From JBCAWW01 sp039024315 (lineage in GTDB: Bacteria; Bacteroidota; Bacteroidia; J057): a stretch of DNA of 6,933 nucleotides. The notes under the pieces were generated by a model that ran no database searches, was not told where the DNA came from, and saw nothing but the letters and a program-made list of their open reading frames with translations. Of this stretch, positions 1-6,080 are shown piece after piece. Within the stretch, counting starts at the first letter, position 1. Each line of letters starts with the position of its first letter. Where the stretch lies: contig JBCCQN010000310.1 in NCBI GenBank assembly GCA_039024315.1, forward strand, positions 1-6,933, in the 5' to 3' direction. A program made the translations under genes and the position numbers.

Positions 1-111
1 AAAGAGAAGGTAATGGATACGAGTGGCCCAAAGTCCGGGTCGAGATACCAATAGTTGGTGATCTATCTTCTTAAGAAAAGCAGGTGTGAAGCGCTGAAAA
101 AATCGAAACAT
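1..111 (-). CDS. 5' end of a second multi-pass membrane protein, tandem paralogue of its neighbour (partial)
   Basis: Reading the minus strand from the ATG at 109-111 gives an uninterrupted 37-codon frame that runs off the left edge of the window. The translation begins MFRFFQRFTPAFLKKID and continues with RPGLWATRIHYLLF. It aligns without gaps to residues 1-37 of the membrane protein just upstream (143-1429), with 20 identities, including FxPxFLxKID, RPxLWAT and IHYxLF, and the two start methionines coincide. This level of match cannot be chance, so this is a real gene and a tandem duplicate. It starts 31 nt after the stop of its paralogue and is probably in the same operon. There is no clear Shine-Dalgarno; the leader is A/T-rich. 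By analogy it should be the second membrane subunit of the ABC transporter whose ATPase lies upstream. Only the cytoplasmic N-terminus and the start of the first membrane helix are visible. Confidence 0.85.
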   Translation of the reverse strand, partial: MFRFFQRFTPAFLKKIDHQLLVSRPGLWATRIHYLLF

Positions 112-142
112 GCTTTTATTTTTTTGAGGTGCTTACAGGGTG

Positions 143-1429
143 TTAAAAAGTAGTGGGCGAAGTCTGCAGATAGTTGAATCTTCGCTGGAAGGGCCCTAAC
201 CATAAAGCGATCAAGAGCGTCAAGATACCTGACATCACCAATGCAGAGGGAGGGCCTTGGGTACGCATATCCAATAAGACGGTAGGGCCAAATAGCAGCA
301 ATCCGTAAATAGCGGTGAGGCCTACTAATAGCGCAATCGACTGAGCGCTTCGCATCCAGTTCTTTGCCGCCGCTTTGCTAAAGCCAAAGTAGAGACTAAA
401 GAATCCCGTCAGGGCCATCATGCCATAAAAGAATTCTTGTATCTCGACTCGGTAGGTCATAAACTGTCCCATAGTACCAAAGACAGTCGCCAAGGCTGAA
501 AGGCTAAGCACAAAACCAATAAAAGGTCTTAAGCCTAGATAAACAAAGGCCAGCCCTAAGCCCAAAAAGGGAATCAGAAAAAGTAAAATGCCGGGATAAA
601 TATTTTTCCAATTTATGCCTTCCACACTGGGAAGTGCATATCCAGAATGTAACCTAAATGGGTTTATCGCTCCCAGCTCTTCCCAATAATTCAATCTTTT
701 CATCAGATCCTGCCGCCAATGCCAAAGGGCGTCTCGGGTAAATTGGGAAGGCAATTTTCTGTTGTGGTATGCCACCACTAGCTCTTCTGCACTTATCGGA
801 TAAGAATCAGGATTATAGCGATGAGCCATCTCCAAAAAGTCAGCTGCTATCTGAGCCTTATCAAGCCCCATAAAATCGTCTATTGCATCTTCTCGAGAAT
901 AATTATAATACCAGGAACGCTCTGAATAATGACCATCCCAATATGTCCAATACAACTTAACCGGCATAACTGATGTAAAAAGGTGGACTCCTTGTTCTAG
1001 GGTTTTAGTATCCTCAAGGCGATTTAACTCATTGCGTACTTCCATCGTCCGCCACTCCATGATAAACCAGCCACTAGTTGGCACTGCCATGATCAATAGG
1101 CTTCCTAACAAAATGAGGCTGAAGTTGCGCCGCCAAATCTGGGTGTCATGGGCGAACTGGCTAAAGATAACGGATAATCGATACCACCAATAAGCAAGCG
1201 CAAGCAAAGCGGGAATGGAAAGGGTGATCAAAAAACTTGTCGAAATGGAAATTTGACTAGGGCTGATAGGTTGGAGTTGCCCGAAGGTCATAGACAAACC
1301 TAAGCCGATCAAACCGTAAAACAGGACATAGTGGATCTTGGTCGCCCAGAGGTAGGGCCTATTGAGCATCCAATCGCGATCTATCTTTTGCAGAAAGGTA
1401 GGAACAAATTTTCTTAATTTTCTTTCCAT
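143..1429 (-). CDS. Multi-pass membrane protein with extracytoplasmic domain, putative ABC transporter permease
   Basis: A 428-residue integral membrane protein that I cannot assign to a named family. Hydrophobic stretches suggest eight helices: about 33-50, 65-89, 103-123, 277-299, 302-322, 332-350, 363-386 and 395-413. Between helices 3 and 4 lies a soluble domain of ~150 residues (125-276). Basic residues in the loops (HDTQIWRR near 94-101, SKAAAKNWMR at 351-360, QRRF at 415-418) put both termini and those loops inside, so the soluble domain faces the periplasm. That domain is rich in aromatic residues around 160-176 and then mostly charged and helical. The gene starts 16 nt after the stop of the ABC ATPase gene and is followed after 31 nt by a paralogue, which suggests a transporter with two different membrane subunits. 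The start ATG at 1429 is supported by the paralogue's start at the aligned position. The permease role is inferred from context and topology; no permease signature was recognised. Confidence 0.8.
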   Translation of the reverse strand: MERKLRKFVPTFLQKIDRDWMLNRPYLWATKIHYVLFYGLIGLGLSMTFGQLQPISPSQISISTSFLITLSIPALLALAYWWYRLSVIFSQFAHDTQIWRRNFSLILLGSLLIMAVPTSGWFIMEWRTMEVRNELNRLEDTKTLEQGVHLFTSVMPVKLYWTYWDGHYSERSWYYNYSREDAIDDFMGLDKAQIAADFLEMAHRYNPDSYPISAEELVVAYHNRKLPSQFTRDALWHWRQDLMKRLNYWEELGAINPFRLHSGYALPSVEGINWKNIYPGILLFLIPFLGLGLAFVYLGLRPFIGFVLSLSALATVFGTMGQFMTYRVEIQEFFYGMMALTGFFSLYFGFSKAAAKNWMRSAQSIALLVGLTAIYGLLLFGPTVLLDMRTQGPPSALVMSGILTLLIALWLGPFQRRFNYLQTSPTTF

Positions 1430-1445
1430 AACCGTAGTGGATTAG

Positions 1446-2696
1446 CTAGTCATTTTCCCGAAATAATTTCAAAGTAGAGGTACTGATATCGCGGAAATAA
1501 TCTACCGCTATGTCTTTTTTTACGAGTTCTCCCAGCAACTTATTGCTAGCCATGTCCACGGGTGTCCGAATGATCTTGGTATGGCCTCGATCTTCTACGC
1601 TAATGTCTTCGAGATGCTCTAAGGCTGCTAGAATATCTGATTTAGTAGCACTAGTGGTGAGCTCGAAAAGATTCTCTTCCCGATCTTGCCCAAACTCCTG
1701 CATGCTACCATTGTAGAGGGCTTCTCCATTTTTGATGAAGATGATATTGTCGGCGATGGACTCAACCTCATGCAAATGCTGAGAGCTCAGCAAGATGGAG
1801 ATGGGATTTTGGGTCGAGCTCGCGAGATAACGCAAGTCTTGCAAAAAGACCTCTTGAGTATTGATATCAAGGTTGGCCAAAGGCTCATCAATAATCAACA
1901 AAGCTGGATTCCAGACGAGGGCACGCGCAAGTTCGAAGCGTAGTTTATAACCACTGGAGATCTCACTCCAAAGGGCATCTTCGTATTGAGTCAATCCTAA
2001 ACGGTGAATGATAAAGTCAACCTGCTCTTCATTTTCTTGGCCTCTAATACCGTGAATAGCAGCGGTGAAATGAAGGTTTTCTTTGAGGAAGCCCTTCCAA
2101 GCTTTGAGCGCTTGAGGGATAAAAGCGATGTTTTGTTTGATGCGATACCAATCAGCTGCAGCTACATCAAAGGCCGGATAACTGATATTGCCTCCACTGA
2201 TCTCTAAATCTCCGGCTACGATTCTTAGCAAGGTAGTTTTGCCATTACCGTTTTCCCCCACGATACCGGTAATTTCTCCCAGACGAAGATCAAGGTCCAA
2301 GTCCGGCAAATTGAAGACAAACTTAGGGGAGACAAAGGTTTTAGTGATAGCTCGTCCCGAGAACACTAAGTCGGGCTCTTGGCTAGGGAGCAAGGATTTG
2401 TCAGTGCCTTTGCCGTCTTGGGCCAATTGTTGGGAAAGAGCGGTTGCTATTTCACTGATCAAGTCGTGCGCACTTTGCATCATTTCGGCTCGCTCCGCTG
2501 GATCTTGCTCAGCCTGTTCGTTGGCGGCAAATTCATTATATCGGGCTCGAAGTTGGATAGCATCGTTCCGCAAGGCGGGCGCTAAATGATAATCCGCAAA
2601 AAAGTCAAGTATGCGCCTACTAAGACGACTTAAATCTTGTTCTTCCGCCAAACGATATAGCTCGTCCAAGCGGGTTTTCAGGTTGGTTGATAACAT
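1446..2696 (-). CDS. ABC transporter ATP-binding protein with N-terminal helical extension
   Basis: A 416-residue ABC-type ATPase, expected to sit on the cytoplasmic face of the membrane and drive the two membrane proteins encoded just downstream. The nucleotide-binding domain spans about 110-335. It has Walker A GENGNGKTT (147-155, Lys153), a Q-loop at Gln195 (AFIPQ), a signature region EISSGYK (245-251) in place of the classical LSGGQ, Walker B LLIIDEP (266-272, catalytic Glu271), a D-loop ANLD (274-277) and a switch histidine, His307, in SSQHLHEVE. All ATP-handling residues are present, so it should be active. Residues ~345-416 form a small C-terminal domain (ELTTSATKSDILAALE...) of the kind seen after ABC-2-type exporter ATPases. 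Residues 1-110 are unusual: a charged, helical region ending in a low-complexity linker (~88-108), absent from ordinary ABC ATPases of ~230-310 residues. Export is more likely than import, since no binding protein is seen. The substrate is unknown. Confidence 0.9.
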   Translation of the reverse strand: MLSTNLKTRLDELYRLAEEQDLSRLSRRILDFFADYHLAPALRNDAIQLRARYNEFAANEQAEQDPAERAEMMQSAHDLISEIATALSQQLAQDGKGTDKSLLPSQEPDLVFSGRAITKTFVSPKFVFNLPDLDLDLRLGEITGIVGENGNGKTTLLRIVAGDLEISGGNISYPAFDVAAADWYRIKQNIAFIPQALKAWKGFLKENLHFTAAIHGIRGQENEEQVDFIIHRLGLTQYEDALWSEISSGYKLRFELARALVWNPALLIIDEPLANLDINTQEVFLQDLRYLASSTQNPISILLSSQHLHEVESIADNIIFIKNGEALYNGSMQEFGQDREENLFELTTSATKSDILAALEHLEDISVEDRGHTKIIRTPVDMASNKLLGELVKKDIAVDYFRDISTSTLKLFREND

Positions 2697-2818
2697 ACAG
2701 ATATAGTGTATGAATAAGATACGGAGGAATAGCGAATTTTACGCAACAAAGTGTACAAATGGTTCGCTTTAGGTTGTATATCAGAGCGAAAGTGGGAGGT
2801 GAGCTTAGAGAAAAGCAA
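2697..2818 (-). promoter_or_regulatory. Gap upstream of the ABC transporter genes, with three alternating 6-bp repeats
   Basis: This 122-nt stretch separates the stop of the TPR gene from the ATG of the ABC ATPase gene and is the largest gap inside the minus-strand cluster, so a promoter for the transporter genes could lie here. No convincing Bacteroidota -7 element (TAnnTTTG) with a properly spaced -33 TTG was found. It contains AGCGAA at 2731-2736, its reverse complement TTCGCT at 2763-2768, and AGCGAA again at 2785-2790, so the middle copy could pair with either neighbour. No T-tract follows either possible hairpin, so neither looks like an intrinsic terminator. No coding potential was seen. 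Confidence 0.3.
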
Positions 2819-4165
2819 TTATTCCTCTTTGGAGGGGAAATATTGCGCTAAGGCAGCTTCGCCTTCGGGTTCACCATTTTGGGCTGAGATTTCGAAGCAG
2901 AGCTTGGCTTTGGCTTTATCGCCAGCGAGGATCAATAACTCACCATAAAAGTAGTGTAGCAGTTCTACCGCTGAGCCTAAGGATATTGCGCTTTGGAAAT
3001 ACTGCCTAGCCTGTGGATAATCGCCAAGCGCTTGAAAATACAATGCCAAATTGCGGTATGAATAACCATCATGGTTTCCCTCCAAGCTCATTGCCTTGTC
3101 GACATAGCGCTTTCCTGTCTCGGGATCACCATTTTGGATATAGGCAAAACCCATATTGTCATAGGCATACGCAAATTGAGGATCAGCTTTTTGGGCCTGT
3201 GCAAAATCATTGATGGCGCTTTCAAATAGCCCCAGACGCAGTTTAAAATACCCTAGATTATTGTAGCAGTGGCAGCGCTCCTCCGGAGAACGCATAAAAT
3301 CAAGTGCTTGGTAAAGCAGGTTCACCCCTTGTTCAAATTCATTTTTACTGTATTGTTCGTCTGCCATGACCACGAGACGCCAAAAATTTTCTTGCGGAAA
3401 ATTATAATTGTCGTCTTTGAGTTTACTAGGGTTCTTTTTGAGATGGGCCAAGCAAATTTCAAACTCTTTTAAAATATCAACCGGCAGATTGGCAGCCCAA
3501 ACAGGCGTTTTTTGCTTTGCTATGTGAGCGTGCAGCGCCATCGCGTAGGCAAATACCTCTCTTGGCATGGGTGAGGTATAAGACCAACGGTAAATCCAAA
3601 AACCATCTTCACGGCTGCCAACTTCATCCATACTATAGGCCATAAGTAAGCCGAAGCCAAGATAGATGCCGACCAAGTACAAAAATGCTTCTCCATCTTC
3701 ATGCGCTTCATCCCAGCCTTTGGCTGCAGCCATTCTGACTCGAAGACATTCACAAATCAGACAAAATAGCAACCTGCTTTCTTGCTTACGCAAATGAGCA
3801 GCCAAACAGATTTGGTGGGGGGCTACTTCTAGATCAGAGGATAAGACAAGTCCAGACTCAAAACCACCTTCATAGGCAAAAGGTATATCCCTCGATTCTC
3901 TGAGGTCGCTAATCCATTGAATTTGGACATGATCAACAGGAATATAGAGGAGCTTACAAATATCAGTAAGTAGCGTATATGGCTCGATTTTTCCTTTGGT
4001 AATTGTTTCCGGAAAGCTCGATTCATCAATCAAAAACTGTAAGGGTTCCTGGCGGGGGTTGCCCAAAAGCATCATCAGCCATTCTGTGTTACTTTCCACC
4101 CAATGCTTATCCTCTGAGCTAATCGCTGGCTTAGGCAAAGGATCTTTTCGCCAAAAAAATTTCAT
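2819..4165 (-). CDS. TPR-repeat protein with N-terminal degenerate zincin-like domain
   Basis: A 448-residue protein without a signal peptide or clear membrane helix, so probably cytoplasmic. The C-terminal half carries about five tetratricopeptide repeats: roughly 264-297, 298-331, 332-365, 366-399 and 400-433. The best are YNNLGYFKLRLGLFESAIND and AYAYDNMGFAYIQNGD, with the usual small/aromatic pattern and 34-residue period. TPRs form a superhelix that binds protein partners. The N-terminal half (about 20-230) resembles, from memory, a Bacteroidota domain with an HExxH zinc site followed by D-x-x-x-x-L-T-D-L-x-x-x-x-x-G-x-G-I-F and a GY-x-x-x-x-x-x-x-Y-A-x-A-x-x-x-A segment. Here the equivalents are CECLR (138-142), AFLYLVGIYLGFGLL (160-174) and REVFAYAMALHA (202-213), so the metal ligands appear lost. 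It lies 122 nt upstream of the ABC ATPase gene on the same strand and is divergent from the HtrA gene. The TPR call is firm; the zincin relation is tentative and the function unknown. Confidence 0.85.
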   Translation of the reverse strand: MKFFWRKDPLPKPAISSEDKHWVESNTEWLMMLLGNPRQEPLQFLIDESSFPETITKGKIEPYTLLTDICKLLYIPVDHVQIQWISDLRESRDIPFAYEGGFESGLVLSSDLEVAPHQICLAAHLRKQESRLLFCLICECLRVRMAAAKGWDEAHEDGEAFLYLVGIYLGFGLLMAYSMDEVGSREDGFWIYRWSYTSPMPREVFAYAMALHAHIAKQKTPVWAANLPVDILKEFEICLAHLKKNPSKLKDDNYNFPQENFWRLVVMADEQYSKNEFEQGVNLLYQALDFMRSPEERCHCYNNLGYFKLRLGLFESAINDFAQAQKADPQFAYAYDNMGFAYIQNGDPETGKRYVDKAMSLEGNHDGYSYRNLALYFQALGDYPQARQYFQSAISLGSAVELLHYFYGELLILAGDKAKAKLCFEISAQNGEPEGEAALAQYFPSKEE

Positions 4166-4228
4166 GCTTGTGCTTTCAATAAGAGTGTTGCTACTCTCAA
4201 TTTGGCTCCACTCTTTCTAAGATCAAAA

Positions 4229-4293
4229 ATTGAGCAACAAATTCTCCCCAATAGCCCCTCTCTCCCAAAGGCAAGCTTTTAGTCTTGCTCAAT
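4229..4293. repeat. 9-bp perfect inverted repeat in the divergent promoter region
   Basis: ATTGAGCAA at 4229-4237 is the exact reverse complement of TTGCTCAAT at 4285-4293. The arms are separated by 47 nt of C-rich sequence. The spacing is long for an RNA hairpin but could suit two operator half-sites or a looped protein-binding site. The centre lies ~186 nt upstream of the HtrA start codon and ~96 nt upstream of the TPR start codon. Confidence 0.45.
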
Positions 4294-4319
4294 CCCATAT
4301 CAATCCGTAAATTGAAATG

Positions 4320-4332
4320 ATTTGCAGCAAAT
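4320..4332. promoter_or_regulatory. 13-bp palindrome, possible operator
   Basis: ATTTGC-A-GCAAAT is a perfect inverted repeat with 6-bp arms around a single central base. Its size and symmetry fit a dimeric regulator site. It lies 35 nt upstream of the sigma-54-like motif that precedes the protease gene. No regulator can be named from the sequence. Confidence 0.35.
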
Positions 4333-4366
4333 ATTGCAGACCTGTCATCTGGCACTTCATGAACAA

Positions 4367-4381
4367 TTGGCACGGTCTTGC
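4367..4381 (+). promoter_or_regulatory. Sigma-54-like promoter motif with short spacing
   Basis: The sequence TTGGCACG-GTC-TTGC closely matches the sigma-54 (RpoN) consensus YTGGCACG-N4-TTGC in both boxes. Only 9 nt (4371-4379) separate the GG from the GC, whereas functional sites normally have 10. A start site ~12 nt past the GC would fall near 4392, giving a ~55-nt leader to the ATG at 4447. The motif is striking but the spacing defect makes activity doubtful. Confidence 0.3.
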
Positions 4382-4446
4382 GTTAATTCAAAGCAATACT
4401 TGATGTGTCCCATCACATCCCATTAGTCTTATCTTATCTTGTTTGT

Positions 4447-5964
4447 ATGACTAAAAAATCAATCGGTCTCCTGATCGGCTCTGGTTTCGTACTTGCCCTT
4501 TTAGGCTCCCTATCAGGCGTAGGAATCTACAAATCCTTCTTCGAAAGCAGTAATGTCGTCTATGTTCAGGACCAGACACCGACCACGTTCTCTCGCTACA
4601 ATCCCCCAGCACCAAGCGGGGATGCCTCTTTGCAAAACCTCCCGGACTTTGTCCAATCGGCCAGTTTAGCCCGTCCTGCGGTTGTCCACATTCGTGCTCG
4701 TTTTGATTCAAAAAGTACACAACCCAATAGCGATTTCTTTAGCAATCCCTTCCGTGATTTCTTCGATGATGAAATGTTTGAAGTCCCCGAAGGCATGGCT
4801 ACTGGCTCTGGAGTACTCATCTCAGATGACGGCTACATCGCTACCAACAATCACGTAATTGCCGACGCCAGCAATGTCGAGGTTACCCTATTTGACAACC
4901 AGACCTTCAAGGCCGAAGTGATCGGTACCGATATCTCTACGGACCTCGCCCTCCTTAAAATCGAAGGCGAAGCTCTCCCTCACCTTGCTTTTGGCAATTC
5001 TGACCAGATCCAGGTGGGTCAATGGGTATTGGCCGTAGGTAATCCTATGGATCTTACCTCAACAGTTACCGCCGGTATTGTCAGCGCTAAAGGCCGTAAC
5101 ATCAATCTCCTCCGTGCAGATTCAGAGTTTGCAATCGAATCCTTTATCCAGACTGATGCAGCTGTGAATAAGGGTAACAGCGGTGGTGCGCTCGTAGACG
5201 CCAAAGGCAATCTCATTGGTATCAATACTGCCATTGCCTCTCGGACTGGCTACTATGCAGGATACTCCTTTGCGATCCCTGCTTCTATCGCTCGTAAAGT
5301 GATGGAAGACTTGCTCGCTTTTGGTGAGGTAAAACGCGGCTTCTTAGGCGTATCGATTCAGCCAGTAAATGCGGCTCTCGCCGAACGCGAAGGTCTAAGC
5401 GTGCTCAAAGGGGCTTTTGTTTCCAGGGTCAACCCAGATATGGGAGCGGCTGAAGCAGGCATCCGTGAAGGGGACGTTATCATCTCTGTCAATGAGGTAG
5501 AAGTCAATAGTTCTTCCGAATTACAAGAGCAGGTAAGTCGTTACCGTCCTGGTGAGAAGATTAAAGTAAAAGCTTACCGTGGGGATAACTTGAGAAACTT
5601 CCTCGTTACTCTCAAAGAGCTCGATCGTAGTAATCTCAACTTTGCTGAGGCAGAAAGCGAAAACCAACGCATCGCTCCAGAAGAATTAGAATCTCCTATC
5701 GAATACAAAGGCAGTAGCTTCCGTCCGCTAGCGGGTGAAGAACGCGAAAAAATTGGCGTTCCTTATGGAGTTATTATCGATGATGTCGGTAAAACCTTAG
5801 AAGATGGTGGCATCCAATCAGGCTTTGTGATTACGGAAATTGACGGCAAGTCTATCCGCAGCATGAAGGATCTTGAAAATGCCTTGATTGCTTCTGGCGA
5901 ATACGTAACCATGAAAGGCCTTTATGGTCGTGGCATGGCCGCTTCTTATAGCTTTAGCTGGTAA
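4447..5964 (+). CDS. HtrA/Do-family periplasmic serine protease with two PDZ domains
   Basis: A DegP/DegQ-like envelope protease that degrades or refolds damaged exported proteins. From the ATG at 4447 it has 505 residues, normal for the family. The first ~32 residues have a KK followed by a hydrophobic run (IGLLIGSGFVLALLG), acting as signal peptide or membrane anchor. The trypsin-like domain (~65-290) holds the full catalytic triad: His136 in TNNHVIADA, Asp166 in TDISTDLALLKI and Ser245 in GNSGGAL. PDZ1 (~297-391) begins with the peptide-binding loop RGFLGVSI. PDZ2 (~422-502) ends in GMAASYSFSW, a C-terminus typical of Bacteroidota members, so the protein is complete. The frame extends upstream to a GTG at 4405, but those 14 codons would place charged/His residues before the signal sequence and leave almost no leader after the sigma-54-like motif, so 4447 is preferred. 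The gene is divergent from the TPR gene and followed by a terminator. Whether it is degP or degQ cannot be decided. Confidence 0.95.
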   Translation: MTKKSIGLLIGSGFVLALLGSLSGVGIYKSFFESSNVVYVQDQTPTTFSRYNPPAPSGDASLQNLPDFVQSASLARPAVVHIRARFDSKSTQPNSDFFSNPFRDFFDDEMFEVPEGMATGSGVLISDDGYIATNNHVIADASNVEVTLFDNQTFKAEVIGTDISTDLALLKIEGEALPHLAFGNSDQIQVGQWVLAVGNPMDLTSTVTAGIVSAKGRNINLLRADSEFAIESFIQTDAAVNKGNSGGALVDAKGNLIGINTAIASRTGYYAGYSFAIPASIARKVMEDLLAFGEVKRGFLGVSIQPVNAALAEREGLSVLKGAFVSRVNPDMGAAEAGIREGDVIISVNEVEVNSSSELQEQVSRYRPGEKIKVKAYRGDNLRNFLVTLKELDRSNLNFAEAESENQRIAPEELESPIEYKGSSFRPLAGEEREKIGVPYGVIIDDVGKTLEDGGIQSGFVITEIDGKSIRSMKDLENALIASGEYVTMKGLYGRGMAASYSFSW

Positions 5965-6036
5965 GAAAATCGGGAACAAAAATCGGCTTACTTAGTTCAC
6001 ACTAGCAAGCGATAACAAAAACATAAAGACAATATT

Positions 6037-6064
6037 AGCGGGTCCTTTGCGGCCCGCTTTTTTT
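6037..6064 (+). terminator. Intrinsic terminator after the HtrA gene
   Basis: AGCGGGTC (6037-6044) pairs with GGCCCGCT (6051-6058) in an 8-bp stem containing one G·U pair. It closes a 6-nt loop, CTTTGC, and runs into seven T residues (6058-6064). This is a classic Rho-independent terminator for the protease transcript. It ends only 16 nt before the pdxJ start codon. Confidence 0.88.
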
Positions 6065-6080
6065 CTATTAATTTCCCGAC

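Larger units (their letters stand above)
4166..4446. promoter_or_regulatory. Divergent intergenic region between the TPR gene and the HtrA gene
   Basis: The 281-nt region between two divergent start codons must hold both promoters. No conserved open frame was seen in it. Listed separately are an inverted repeat (4229-4237/4285-4293), a palindrome (4320-4332) and a sigma-54-like motif (4367-4381) on the protease side. On the TPR side there is a short hairpin, AGAGT-GTTGCT-ACTCT (4182-4197), about 16 nt upstream of the TPR start codon, in its leader. A canonical Bacteroidota TAnnTTTG element was looked for and not found in good form; TACTTG at 4397-4402 is a poor match. Confidence 0.5.

Noticed and set aside
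2188..2589. 133-codon plus-strand open frame
   Set aside because: It lies wholly antisense to the ABC ATPase gene, is Ser/Arg/Ala-rich in the manner of a frame shadow, and shows no recognisable motif.
2763..2790. Hairpin as terminator of the TPR gene
   Set aside because: The stem is only 6 bp with a 16-nt loop, and no T-run follows on the minus strand.
3996..4220. 74-codon plus-strand frame reaching into the divergent intergenic region
   Set aside because: Most of it is antisense to the TPR gene start, and the part outside is a short low-complexity Leu/Ser tail.
4350..4365. A first TGGCAC copy (4350-4355) as another sigma-54 promoter
   Set aside because: At the proper distance the sequence is AC, not GC, and the TTGC box is absent.
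4397..4402. TACTTG as a Bacteroidota -7 element with TTG at 4378-4380
   Set aside because: It lacks the TAnnTTTG pattern and the 16-nt spacer is too short, so it is no better than chance in A/T-rich DNA.
4405..4446. GTG at 4405 as the start of the HtrA gene, adding 14 residues
   Set aside because: The added residues (MSHHIPLVLSYLVC) sit before a normal Lys-Lys plus hydrophobic signal sequence that begins at the ATG at 4447, and the family start fits 4447. The ATG at 4403 is in another frame and stops after seven codons.
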